Below, piece after piece: positions 35,824 to 45,405 of a DNA stretch of 64,000 nt (the stretch's first letter is position 1; each line of letters opens with the position of its first letter). The position numbers and the translations under genes are program-made. Location: positions 62,001 through 126,000 of the forward strand of contig JAMFSK010000096.1 of NCBI GenBank assembly GCA_026225235.1. Reading direction: 5' to 3'. Source of the DNA: Burkholderiales bacterium. GTDB taxonomy: Bacteria > Pseudomonadota > Gammaproteobacteria > Burkholderiales > Burkholderiaceae. The notes under the pieces were generated by a model. That model saw only the letters and a program-made list of their open reading frames with translations. It had not been told where the DNA came from and did not search any database.

Positions 35824-37320
35824 CTAGCGTGGCGCAGGGTCCGCGGGCGCGTCACTGCAGTAGCCCCCTCCGAGCGCTCGCACGAGTGCCACTTCCTGAT
35901 CGATTGCCTGGCCATTCAGTTCGACAAGGGAAAGCTGCTCGGTGATTACGGGTTCCCTCGCTTCCTGCGCGGTCGTCTTGTCGGCGATCCCCCGGGCATA
36001 GCGCGCATCAGCGCTATCCTGCAAGAAAACGACGGTGGCGATCTTTCCGGTCTGGAGAGTCGTCTCCTGCTCGATGTCCTGCAGACGGCTCGCTGCCTGC
36101 GCGACATCCCTCACCGCGTTCAGCACGGCCTGGTTGTACTGGTCGATCAGCGCATCGCTGACCGAACGTGCCCGGTGCAAGTTGGCGTTCAGCTTGCCGC
36201 TGTCGAAGATCGGGAGATAGAGGCCCGGTATCAGGTTGATCTCGTGACTCGTATGCAAAAAGAGATCGGACAGATGCAAGGCGTCGAAGCCGATAAACGC
36301 GGCGATGTCAAAGCTCGGATAGAACGAGGCTTTCGCAGCGTCGATGGTGTCGAACGATGATTGCACATACCAGCGCAACGCCTGCAGGTCGGGGCGTCGG
36401 GCGAGCAATTCATAAGACAGACTTGCGGGCAGGCTCGCCGCCGGGGACGGCAACGGCCGCGGGTCGATGGCGGGCAGCGTGTGTGCATCGGCGCCGACCA
36501 GGGCGCGCAGGGCCTCGCGGGACTGAGTGATTTGCTGTTCGGTCGACGCAAGTCGTCGATCGACCAGAAGCACACTGGCTTCGGCCTGCTGTTCGAGGGC
36601 TTCCCCCTCAAGACCCCGCGCGTAGCGGGCGGCGTGAGTCTCCTTGACGAATGCGGCGATCTCACGCGCCTGCCTGAGCAGGTCGAGGCTCGCATACGTC
36701 GTCTGGATCGCATAGTACAAACGCACGACATCCGTCGATATCTCGAGCTCGGCTGCCGCTTCAGAGGCCCGGTTCGCATTCTGCTCGCCGATCGCCGCCT
36801 CGACTTGCGCGCGATCCTTGCCCCATATATCGATGCTCAGTCTTCCGTCGACGCCGACAAGCCCCGTCGTGTACCAGGGACCCGTCGCACCGAGGCCGGG
36901 ATTGTTCGTCGAGTAGGCGCTGAGAAAACCATTCCCCGACACGCGCGCGCGATCGACCGCTGCGCGCCCGGAGACCTGCAGGTCGGTCCCTGCACGGATC
37001 AATTCGACCTGGGCACGGGCTTCCGAAACACGTGAGCGCGCGATGGCTATAGTCGGCGAAGAGGTGAGTGCCTGCTCGATCAGCGCGTCCAGCTGGGGGT
37101 CCTGATAGCGCGTCCACCAGCGAGCCGACGGCCAACCTTCGTGCGCAAGGTGGATATCGTCCGCAAGTGTGATCTGAGCCGCAGAGATTTCGGCTACCGG
37201 CGCGGTGTCATGGTGGATCAGCGCGCAACCGACCAGAGTGCATGCGCTCGCGAGCGCAAACATCAAAGAGGGTGCAACGCGCATCGCCGCCCAGCGCAGC
37301 ATCGCTCGACCTTCCATCAT
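35824..37320 (-). CDS. Efflux outer membrane factor (NodT-type OMF lipoprotein)
   Basis: LASACTLVGCALIHHD lipobox; WWTRYQDPQLDALIEQALTSSPTIAIARSRVSEARAQVELIRAGTDLQVSG...RRPDLQALRWYVQSSFDTIDAAKASFYPSFDIAAFIG. Confidence 0.92.
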   Translation of the reverse strand: MMEGRAMLRWAAMRVAPSLMFALASACTLVGCALIHHDTAPVAEISAAQITLADDIHLAHEGWPSARWWTRYQDPQLDALIEQALTSSPTIAIARSRVSEARAQVELIRAGTDLQVSGRAAVDRARVSGNGFLSAYSTNNPGLGATGPWYTTGLVGVDGRLSIDIWGKDRAQVEAAIGEQNANRASEAAAELEISTDVVRLYYAIQTTYASLDLLRQAREIAAFVKETHAARYARGLEGEALEQQAEASVLLVDRRLASTEQQITQSREALRALVGADAHTLPAIDPRPLPSPAASLPASLSYELLARRPDLQALRWYVQSSFDTIDAAKASFYPSFDIAAFIGFDALHLSDLFLHTSHEINLIPGLYLPIFDSGKLNANLHRARSVSDALIDQYNQAVLNAVRDVAQAASRLQDIEQETTLQTGKIATVVFLQDSADARYARGIADKTTAQEAREPVITEQLSLVELNGQAIDQEVALVRALGGGYCSDAPADPAPR

Positions 37321-37364
37321 GGCTTACTACCCTGTTCGGATTGCGTCAGGGGCACGGCCCACGT

Positions 37365-39491
37365 TTACGATGTGGCACGCCACTCGGGCAATCCTCGTAT
37401 CTCCCGCGCAAGTGACTCGGCCGCTGTCAGCAGAGGGCCGAACAAGGGCGCGTTGCGACCGGGCGTCGTCAACGACGTGGCATCAAGTCCACCGGGCACC
37501 CCCTCGATCTGGGAAGAGCCTGCCATCTCCACTGCGATCATCGGTGGTTGTTGCGCAGCGGGGGGATTGTGGCGAAGTTGATCGGCGTAACGCTCGACGC
37601 ACGCAATCGCGCGCGATTCAAAGTTCGCCACTTCATGGCGGCTCGTGGTGTCGAGTTCGTCGAAGGACGCCCTCAATTCGTCTTCAAAGACGTTGCAGGC
37701 GAGCAGAAGCGATCGGCTCTGCGCGAATACCGCCTGCGCCCGTGTCGTGATCCGATTCTGTTCGCCCTCTTTCCAGTCTGGCTCGACGGCGACACGTGTC
37801 AGCATGGACTCGCAATCAGCGAGTGCTGCCCAGGGCTGCAACGATCGCTCAGCGGGCAGCGGATGGATTTCTTCCAGTGCCTGCACATGCCGCCGCATGC
37901 TGGCAACCACCGCGAGGAGCGTTGCCGCAAGCTTCTGACGCAACACGTCTGCCTCGCCCTCCGGCCAGACCGACATCTGGATAAAAGTCGAGATCCCCAC
38001 TCCAAGCAAGATGCCGACTATGCGGTCACGGATCTCGGTCAGATCCGATGGCGGTGCAAACTGCTCGAGCAGTGCCAGCGAGAAGGTGAACATGATTTGT
38101 ACACCGGCGTAGCTGATGCGCTCCGATCCCGCGGAGATCCAGGCACCCAGCGCAATCACAGGCAGGCTCATCATCAGCAAGCCAACAATGCTGTCGAGGT
38201 GAGGCACGACGAAGACGACGGCAAACAAGGCCAATGCGCTACCCACTGCCGCACCGGTGACCCGAAGTACGCCGTGTCGATACGATGCCCCCAGGCTCGG
38301 CAGTGCCACGATCAGGCAGGTCAGCATGATCGTATGAATGCCCGGCCAGCGAACGGCGTTGTAGAAGAGATAGCAGAGCAGGACAGCGAGCAATGTGCGT
38401 AGCGCAAAGCGTGCATAGACGGGGTTGGTGAACGCGTCGGGCGCCACGACTGAATCGCCGGCGGCCGCCTGCACGGTCGACTCACTGCGCGGGGTGTCGG
38501 CCAAGGCATCGAGCGCGTGCTGCATTTCCTGAACCGCAGCGGGCGAACCCCCTGGGAGCGTCCGCCGGACGGGACGGTTCATGACAAACGGCTGGCCACC
38601 GACAATCGCCGTGCCGAGGAGCCCGCAATCTGCGCGAATGACCTCCAGTTCATCGGCCCATCGACCCTGCCCGTCCGTCCCGGGGTCGGGCAACCCGGCT
38701 GCCGCGCGGTGCAGGCGTGACACCGTTGTCGCGCACGCGAGCCGATAGGCATCATGACTCTTCCGTGCCTCATCTCGCATGCTGGTGAACTTGAGCAGTT
38801 TCTGAAGCGCCGCAGCACCGCGCTGCAGGGCTGCGGCGTCGATACGCGTCCCGCTGGCATCCCCCTGGATCAGCGCAGCCAGCCGCGCGTCGACCGCCGC
38901 GAGTTGCATGCGCATGACCGCGATCAGTTGGAGATTGGGCTCGGCCGGCAACAACACGGTGTTGACCAGCAATGCCAGCGCCACCGCGTAGTTCACCGCC
39001 ACCCAAACCCATAGACAAGCACGTACCAGAGCCTCCGCGTTGTCCGTCAAATCGACGAAGGTCTGCACGTACACCACAACGATCGCAATGAGAAAGAAGA
39101 CCACGCCGAACTTGACGATGCGTATGGCATACACGCTGCAGAAGAAAAGAATGGTCGTGATGACGATTCGCAGCAGCGGATAGTCGAAGCTCGTCTTCAA
39201 TACGAGGATGACGATCGCTATCGCCAATGTCGAGCCCGCCAACAACATGACGCCGACCAGGCGCGTGATGACAACATTTGACTGCGTGACGAAGAACACG
39301 ACAATCAGCGACAAGGCGAGAAAAGGCACTTGCAGGCTCATGGAAAGGACGATCGCCACTGCGCTGCTGAGCACACTCCGCATCACGAGGTTGCCGCGCC
39401 CCGGAAACGCAGCGAGCTCCGTTTTCAGAAACGCGAGCAGTCCCTCGTGGCCTGAATCGGCCTGATTCGAATGGCCCACACGATCGTTCAT
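37365..39491 (-). CDS. FUSC family aromatic acid exporter-type inner membrane protein
   Basis: Many TM segments in two halves: VLSSAVAIVLSMSLQVPFLALSLIVVFFVTQSNVV...FALRTLLAVLLCYLFYNAVRWPGIHTIMLTCLIVALPSLGAS. Confidence 0.92.
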   Translation of the reverse strand: MNDRVGHSNQADSGHEGLLAFLKTELAAFPGRGNLVMRSVLSSAVAIVLSMSLQVPFLALSLIVVFFVTQSNVVITRLVGVMLLAGSTLAIAIVILVLKTSFDYPLLRIVITTILFFCSVYAIRIVKFGVVFFLIAIVVVYVQTFVDLTDNAEALVRACLWVWVAVNYAVALALLVNTVLLPAEPNLQLIAVMRMQLAAVDARLAALIQGDASGTRIDAAALQRGAAALQKLLKFTSMRDEARKSHDAYRLACATTVSRLHRAAAGLPDPGTDGQGRWADELEVIRADCGLLGTAIVGGQPFVMNRPVRRTLPGGSPAAVQEMQHALDALADTPRSESTVQAAAGDSVVAPDAFTNPVYARFALRTLLAVLLCYLFYNAVRWPGIHTIMLTCLIVALPSLGASYRHGVLRVTGAAVGSALALFAVVFVVPHLDSIVGLLMMSLPVIALGAWISAGSERISYAGVQIMFTFSLALLEQFAPPSDLTEIRDRIVGILLGVGISTFIQMSVWPEGEADVLRQKLAATLLAVVASMRRHVQALEEIHPLPAERSLQPWAALADCESMLTRVAVEPDWKEGEQNRITTRAQAVFAQSRSLLLACNVFEDELRASFDELDTTSRHEVANFESRAIACVERYADQLRHNPPAAQQPPMIAVEMAGSSQIEGVPGGLDATSLTTPGRNAPLFGPLLTAAESLAREIRGLPEWRATS

Positions 39492-40543
39492 GGCTGCGCT
39501 TGTTCTCTGGCGGCGTCCGGGCGCATAACCGCGACGGCCGACGTGCCGATTCGAAACAGTGCGCCATCAGGGCGATCGACGCGAATCTTGACGGGAAAGC
39601 GCTGCGAGACGTGGACCCAGTTGATGCTGCGCTCGATGCTCGGCAATCCGCCGCTCGTCGCCCCCCCATCCTGGGGCGCGACGCCGTAGCCAATCGAGTC
39701 GACTGTGCCGTCGAACCGGGCGGCCGGGTCGCTCATCAGGTACACGGTCGCTTTGGCACCCGTCCGGATATGAGCCAGCTCGGTTTCGCGGAAATTGGCG
39801 ATGACGTACCAATTGCGCGTGTCAATCAGCGTGAAGACCGCCCGCGATGTCGACACGAACTGCCCATTGGCGGTTGTCAGCGAAACGACACGGCCGTCGA
39901 AGGGCGCACGCACGGTCGCGTACTCGAGATTCAACTGGGCCGATGCGATCTCGGCAAGCATCACCTGTCGTTGTGCAATCAGTGCGTCGACACTGCTGAC
40001 CGCGGCCTGGGCCTGCTGGGCCTGAAATCGAGCGCTGTCCGACTCCGCCTGTGAAGTGCGCTCCGCCGTGCGCGCCTTGTCGAGATCGTCCGCAGACACA
40101 TAGCCCTTCGCGAGGAGTGGCTCCATCCGTCGAAGCGTGTCTGCGGCCTGCGCTGCGGATGCTCGGGCACGGTCGGCCGCCGCCCGTGAAGCGGAAGCGC
40201 TAAACGACTGCGCGTTGATGGTTCGTTGACTCAGCGGAATTTGCTGATCCAATTCAGCAAGCGACGCGCTTGCTTTGGCGAGTGCGTATTTATAGGGTCG
40301 CGGATCGATCTCGAACAGCAAGTCACCCTGCCGCACAGCCTGGTTGTTCCGCACCGCCAGATTGATGATGCGGCCGCTGACTTCAGGCACGACATCGATC
40401 GTGTCGGCATACGCATAGGCGTCGTCCGTTCGAGGCGATGTGTCAACACGCCAGATGACGATGAATAGCAGTGCAACTGTCACAATCACCAATGCGATTG
40501 CGGGCCACCGTCGGTTGGAAATCCCGCTTCCGTTGACGCTCAT
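39488..40543 (-). CDS. HlyD-family efflux periplasmic adaptor
   Basis: TDDAYAYADTIDVVPEVSGRIINLAVRNNQAVRQGDLLFEIDPRPYKYAL...VRAPFDGRVVSLTTANGQFVS; ATGA overlap with the FUSC start. Confidence 0.93.
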   Translation of the reverse strand: MSVNGSGISNRRWPAIALVIVTVALLFIVIWRVDTSPRTDDAYAYADTIDVVPEVSGRIINLAVRNNQAVRQGDLLFEIDPRPYKYALAKASASLAELDQQIPLSQRTINAQSFSASASRAAADRARASAAQAADTLRRMEPLLAKGYVSADDLDKARTAERTSQAESDSARFQAQQAQAAVSSVDALIAQRQVMLAEIASAQLNLEYATVRAPFDGRVVSLTTANGQFVSTSRAVFTLIDTRNWYVIANFRETELAHIRTGAKATVYLMSDPAARFDGTVDSIGYGVAPQDGGATSGGLPSIERSINWVHVSQRFPVKIRVDRPDGALFRIGTSAVAVMRPDAAREQAQP

Positions 40544-40558
40544 CGTCCTTGCCTATCC

Positions 40559-40906
40559 TCAGTGTTGAAATACAAGCAGCCAGGCTGCCAGCGCGAAAAA
40601 GGTAAAGAGCGTCGGATAGATCACGGGCTGCGGAGTCAACCAGCGCTCCGTGCCGAAAGCGTGCGCGAGACGGCGCACGACCAGCGTCAACATCAGGCTG
40701 CCGATCGCGCAGAAGAGCCAGTCCGGAAAATAAGCACCCAGTACGCCGATCGAGGGCCGCACGGAACACCCCGACATCAAACACGCGGGCACACACCCTG
40801 AAGCCGTCCGGAGAAACGAACGAGGCAGGCGATGAACAGCCAAAAGCCGTTGCCGCGTGGGGGCCTGCAGCGGATCAGCTGAAGGGGCTTGTCCTGTCTT
40901 TCTCAT
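40559..40906 (-). CDS. YtcA-like lipoprotein of efflux operon
   Basis: LMSGCSVRPSIGVLGAYFPDWLFCAIGSLMLTLVVRRLAHAFG...; lipobox plus two TM; start uncertain. Confidence 0.7.
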   Translation of the reverse strand: MRKTGQAPSADPLQAPTRQRLLAVHRLPRSFLRTASGCVPACLMSGCSVRPSIGVLGAYFPDWLFCAIGSLMLTLVVRRLAHAFGTERWLTPQPVIYPTLFTFFALAAWLLVFQH

Positions 40907-41037
40907 GGCTCGTCAGTTCAATGGCGCGTTCGACGAAGGAAGGGCCGCCGCCTGAGATGTCTCGCAGGCGCAGCCTGATAACGCGACCGACTTCGTCGCA
41001 ACTCGTCATCTTGGTCGAACACAGGAACATTGCTAAT

Positions 41038-41051
41038 CCCCCACACGGGGG
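41038..41051. promoter_or_regulatory. CCCCC-N4-GGGGG palindrome, copy 1
   Basis: AATCCCCCACACGGGGGAGG. Confidence 0.45.
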
Positions 41052-41081
41052 AGGGACGCGGGCGGTATGCCGATGCGCGGG

Positions 41082-41480
41082 CTAGGCAGTTCGTTCCGGC
41101 GGGCCCCGTTTGGCGATCTCGGAGCGCAGCGCGGAATAGGCGGGAGCGACCATCGGATAGTCTGCGGGCAGGCCCCAGCGAGTCCGGTACTCCTCGGGCG
41201 ACAGGCCGTATTTCGTGCGCAGATATCGCTTCAGTGATCGAAGCTTCTTGCCATCTTCAAGGCAGATCAGATAGTCGTGGGTGATCGATTCTTCAATCGG
41301 CACCGCCTCGACGGTGCGGCCGGGCGCCGCCTGCGAATGTGAATTTGAATGAATCGTGACAAGTGCCGCGTACGTACTGGCGATCAGCATCGGAACGTCT
41401 GCGACGGAGGCCGGATTGTGCGACACAAAGGACGCGACAATCAGCGCAGTCATTTCGGTCAAGCCAGCGTGTTCCATCAC
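41082..41480 (-). CDS. MucR/Ros-family transcriptional regulator lacking canonical zinc ligands
   Basis: SITHDYLICLEDGKKLRSLKRYLRTKYGLSPEEYRTRWGLPADYPMVAPAYSALRSEIAKRG. Confidence 0.88.
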   Translation of the reverse strand: MMEHAGLTEMTALIVASFVSHNPASVADVPMLIASTYAALVTIHSNSHSQAAPGRTVEAVPIEESITHDYLICLEDGKKLRSLKRYLRTKYGLSPEEYRTRWGLPADYPMVAPAYSALRSEIAKRGPPERTA

Positions 41481-41513
41481 GGATCTCGTCCCTTGCCCCG
41501 GGGAGGCAGGCGT

Positions 41514-41939
41514 CTATTCCTCGCAATCCAGCTGCCGGAGCACGTTCGCCAGAATCATGTGGGTTGCGTTGGCCGGCGCATGGGGCATAGGCGCGGGCCG
41601 ATAGATCTCGTCTCCGCTCATGATCGGCAAGCCAGTCAGTGCGCACACACCCGGCGCCCTGCACAAGCCCCGACGCCATGTCTGGTCGTCGTATCGGCAC
41701 CCCATAGAGTCACGCCATGAAATCGTTGCCGTAATGCGACTTGGTTTGGCGATGACCTCTACGCGGCACGCAGAAGACTTCAAATAATTACTTCGCGTGG
41801 AAATCAATCCGGGCGCGGAAGACATCGTCAGTGGCGCGACGATTTCGGCCCATCGCTGCAGTTCGGTGCTAGGCGCCTTCATCGGCCGCGCTCCTGGTGG
41901 ACGGTGAACTCGCACGACGCAGTCCCTTATGTGCTGCAC
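41514..41939 (-). CDS. DUF3331-like protein
   Basis: SRITATISWRDSMGCRYDDQTWRRGLCRAPGVCALTGLPIMSGDEIYRP. Confidence 0.75.
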   Translation of the reverse strand: MQHIRDCVVRVHRPPGARPMKAPSTELQRWAEIVAPLTMSSAPGLISTRSNYLKSSACRVEVIAKPSRITATISWRDSMGCRYDDQTWRRGLCRAPGVCALTGLPIMSGDEIYRPAPMPHAPANATHMILANVLRQLDCEE

Positions 41940-42060
41940 CGCCTGCTTCGGGTAAAAGCGACGGCCGGCACAACGACAGGAACCGGTCGCTCGGACGGGG
42001 CAGGCCGGACCGCATCCCCGCGTAGGCCAGATCGTCGCGTATCGCGAACGCAGAGAACAT

Positions 42061-42074
42061 CCCCCGCATGGGGG
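42061..42074. promoter_or_regulatory. CCCCC-N4-GGGGG palindrome, copy 2
   Basis: CATCCCCCGCATGGGGGAGC. Confidence 0.45.
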
Positions 42075-42168
42075 AGCGGGCTATTGAAGTCGCTGAACAT
42101 GCGCCTATCAGAAAGTCGTCAATCGTTCGGCCCGGTCTTCGCTCACCGCGAGTGGCGTGCACCCTTCC

Positions 42169-43455
42169 CTATTGTTGAAAACCCATGGCGGAACTCGCAC
42201 GTTCCCCGGTCGGCCTCCGGTACAACCACAGCGCGATTGCAACCGCGACCAATAGCAGTGCGCTCGCCATGGCGACCACCCCAGGCCATCCGCGCAGCTT
42301 CCAGAACACGCCGCCGAGCGAACCGACAACGCTCGACCCCAGGTAGTAGGCAAACAAATAAAGCGACGACGCCTGGGCCTTTCCAGTCTGCGCGCGAGCG
42401 CCTACCCACGCACTCGCCACGGAATGCGTGCCGAAGAAGCCGACCGTCAGGACTGCCACGCCGAGCACGATCAGCCAGAGGTGCGCCGACAGCGTCAGGA
42501 CCGTGCCGACGAGCATCAATACCAGTGTCGCCGGAAGCACCACCTGACGGCCGAGTTTGCCGGAGAGACTGCCTGCCCAGGCCGAACTGACAATACCGAA
42601 CAAGTACACCGCGAAGATCAGGCCGATCATGGTCTGGCTTAGCGAGAACGGCGGCGCAATCAAACGGTAACCGACATAGTTATAGATCGTAACAAAGCTG
42701 CCCATCAGCAGGAACCCTTCCACGAATAGCAGCGGCAACACGCCATCGCGCAGATGAGTACCAAAGGCTCGCGCGAGCGGCGCAAAGCGTAGTTCGCGTC
42801 GAACGAAATGCCGGGACGGTGGCAAGAAGCGCCACAGGATAGCGGCACTCAGGATGCCAAGCAGACCGATGAGCATCACCGCGATTCTCCATCCCAATAC
42901 ATCGGTGATCACGCCCGTCAGCAGGCGCCCCGCCATGCCGCCCAGGCCGGTACCGCCGACGTAAAGTCCCATCGCATGGCCTAGTGATCGCGGATGCATT
43001 TCTTCGCCGACATAGGCCATCGCGACCGCGGGCAGACCACTAAGTGCCACGCCCATCAGCGCGCGGACCAGAAGCAGCGTCGACCAATGAGGCAGCACCG
43101 CACAAATGACCGTCAGAATGGCCGAGAGCAACAACGACGTCACCATGATCGGCTTACGCCCCCAAGCCTCGGACAAACCACCGGCCACCAGCATCGAGAC
43201 TGCCAGCAGTCCAGTGGTCAGCGACAGGGCCAGGCTCGCGCCTGCCGGGCTGACGCCGAAGTCCGCGGAGAACAACGGCAAGAGGGGTTGCACGCAGTAA
43301 AGCAATGCGAACGTCGCGAAACCTGCGGCAAACAGGGCAATATTGGTTCGCCAGAACGCCGGGGTGCCATGCTCGATCTTTTCCGCCACCTCGTGACGCA
43401 CCTCGTTGGCGGCCGTGGCAAGGGCGTTCAGCACGTTGACCTCGTGGTGTCCCAT
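42169..43455 (-). CDS. MFS transporter (YnfM-like)
   Basis: FATFALLYCVQPLLPLFSADFGVSPAGASLALSLTTGLLAVSMLVAGGLSEAWGRKPIMVTSL... Confidence 0.9.
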   Translation of the reverse strand: MGHHEVNVLNALATAANEVRHEVAEKIEHGTPAFWRTNIALFAAGFATFALLYCVQPLLPLFSADFGVSPAGASLALSLTTGLLAVSMLVAGGLSEAWGRKPIMVTSLLLSAILTVICAVLPHWSTLLLVRALMGVALSGLPAVAMAYVGEEMHPRSLGHAMGLYVGGTGLGGMAGRLLTGVITDVLGWRIAVMLIGLLGILSAAILWRFLPPSRHFVRRELRFAPLARAFGTHLRDGVLPLLFVEGFLLMGSFVTIYNYVGYRLIAPPFSLSQTMIGLIFAVYLFGIVSSAWAGSLSGKLGRQVVLPATLVLMLVGTVLTLSAHLWLIVLGVAVLTVGFFGTHSVASAWVGARAQTGKAQASSLYLFAYYLGSSVVGSLGGVFWKLRGWPGVVAMASALLLVAVAIALWLYRRPTGERASSAMGFQQ

Positions 43456-43549
43456 AACTCGATTACTCCGGATGGATGTTCATTCTGACCGAATGATGAA
43501 GCCGGGTCATGCTTGAGTCCAATATCGATTTGGGCCGGAATGATACATA

Positions 43550-44479
43550 ATGGATATCATGGATCTCCGCCGCATCCGCTATTTCATCGTGCTGTCTGAA
43601 GAGCTGCATTTCGGGCGGGCCGCACAACGTCTGAACATGGCGCAGCCGCCGCTCAGCCAGCAGATACGAGTGCTCGAGGAGGAACTGGGCGCCCGACTTT
43701 TTGAGCGCACTAACCGGCGCGTGGAATTGACCCCCGCGGGCAAAGCGCTCTTGCCTGAAGCACGTGCGCTTGTTGCCCAGGCGGAACGTGCCAGTATTGT
43801 GACGCTGCGCGCGCAGCGCGGTGAACTGGGAGAACTCCGCGTAGGGTTCACGGGATCGGCTGCTTTCAGCACGATCATCCCTCAGCTCATCTACGAGTAC
43901 CGCCGCCGCTTGCCCGGAATGCATCTAAGGCTGGAGGAACTGACCACCCAGCAGCAGTTGACCGCCATGCTCGAACGGCGACTCGAAGTCGCCTTCGTGC
44001 GCGGGGCGACCCAACCCGATCTGCCACCGACACTCCAGGTCACACGCCTGTTCGAAGATGCACTCGTCGCCGTTCTGCCTGCGCAACATCGACTGGCTTC
44101 AGGGCGGGGAGCCCTTTCGATCGGGGCGCTGAAAGACGAAGCGTTTGTGATGTATCCGCGCGAGAGCGGGACTGGTGTGTACGACCAGATCGTCGCGCTC
44201 TGCCGGCAGTCGGGGTTTGCACCCCAGATTGCACAGGAAGCACGGGAAGCGCCGACCATCGTCGGGCTGGTGGCCGCGGGGATTGGCGTGGCGCTTGTAC
44301 CGGCTTCGCTGAGCAGCATCAAGGTCAATGGCGTGGTGTATCGGCCGGTACGCGAAAATGGCGCGCGCTCGGCCATGTGGCTGGTGTTGCGCGCTGGCGA
44401 TCTGTTACCGCAAGAGATGCTGTTCGCGGTTTTGGCGGCGGAAATCGGCTCGGCGAAGACGAGCCAGGCTGGGGGCTAA
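43550..44479 (+). CDS. LysR-family regulator
   Basis: MDLRRIRYFIVLSEELHFGRAAQRLNMAQPPLSQQIRVLEEELGARLFERTNRRVELTPAG. Confidence 0.93.
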   Translation: MDIMDLRRIRYFIVLSEELHFGRAAQRLNMAQPPLSQQIRVLEEELGARLFERTNRRVELTPAGKALLPEARALVAQAERASIVTLRAQRGELGELRVGFTGSAAFSTIIPQLIYEYRRRLPGMHLRLEELTTQQQLTAMLERRLEVAFVRGATQPDLPPTLQVTRLFEDALVAVLPAQHRLASGRGALSIGALKDEAFVMYPRESGTGVYDQIVALCRQSGFAPQIAQEAREAPTIVGLVAAGIGVALVPASLSSIKVNGVVYRPVRENGARSAMWLVLRAGDLLPQEMLFAVLAAEIGSAKTSQAGG

Positions 44480-44501
44480 GCGGGCACAGCAGAGGATGGC
44501 C

Positions 44502-45281
44502 CTAAGGCTTCGACGCCACTACGATATCGACCCCAGCTTCGCGAATCCATTGCAACTGGTCGGACGGCGCATCCTGCTCGACGATCGCCATGCTGACCTC
44601 GGAGCAGGCCGCCACCGCATACCGCGCGATACTCGACAACTTTTCGTTGGTCACAGCCGCCACCACTACGCCGCTTCGCGCGAGCAGCGCGCGCTTGAAT
44701 TCGGCGTCATCAAAATCGAACACAGTGAGACCTTCCTTAACGTCGAATGCACAGGCGCCGACGATACATTGATCAAACGAGATTTGCTGGACCTGATGTA
44801 GCGCGGTAATGCCCAGTGCTCCGCCGACATCTCGAGACAGTCGTCCGCCCAAAAGAATAATGTCCTGTACAGACGACGTCGACAACTCATGCGCGATCGC
44901 AGGAGCATTCGTCACCAGCGTCAGAGGCATCTCCCGATCGATGGCACGCGCGATCGCCAGATTGGTTGTGCCGGCGTCGAGAAATACACACTGATTGGCT
45001 TTGAGCAGCGCAGCCGCGGCTCGACCCAGTGCGTCCTTTCTCTCTGTGTTCAGAGTGGCGCGCAGGGAAACATCCACCTGGGCCGGCGAAATCAAAATGG
45101 CGCCGCCATAGACCCGCTTACATACTCCAGCCGCCATCAAATCCCCAAGATCCCGGCGGATCGTATGTTCCGACACGCCGAACTCGGCGGCTAGATCCGC
45201 GGCGATGACCCGGCCGGCCTTCAGCAACTTGGCGTGAATGGCCTGCTGGCGTTCTTCTGGCAAAGCATCATGATCGAGCAT
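44502..45281 (-). CDS. DeoR/GlpR-family regulator
   Basis: LPEERQQAIHAKLLKAGRVIAADLAAEFGVSEHTIRRDLGDLMAAGVCKRVYGGAIL...FLDAGTTNLAIARAI. Confidence 0.93.
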   Translation of the reverse strand: MLDHDALPEERQQAIHAKLLKAGRVIAADLAAEFGVSEHTIRRDLGDLMAAGVCKRVYGGAILISPAQVDVSLRATLNTERKDALGRAAAALLKANQCVFLDAGTTNLAIARAIDREMPLTLVTNAPAIAHELSTSSVQDIILLGGRLSRDVGGALGITALHQVQQISFDQCIVGACAFDVKEGLTVFDFDDAEFKRALLARSGVVVAAVTNEKLSSIARYAVAACSEVSMAIVEQDAPSDQLQWIREAGVDIVVASKP

Positions 45282-45405
45282 TGATATTTCCTAGATTGGC
45301 TCGTAGAATGAGCAATATCGAGCATAAACGATCATTATACGTCATCATAAATCTGGCCGGCGGCCGCTTTCGCGGCAGTCGACGCCATCTACGGGCTTTA
45401 AAACC

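Noticed and set aside
36361-37035. 224-aa plus-strand ORF
   Set aside because: Antisense to the outer membrane factor gene.
37548-38402. 284-aa plus-strand ORF
   Set aside because: Antisense to the FUSC gene; low-complexity Arg/Gln/His-rich composition typical of GC-rich shadow ORFs.
38770-39693. 307-aa minus-strand ORF
   Set aside because: Different frame of the same strand as FUSC/HlyD; Arg/Ser-rich shadow ORF.
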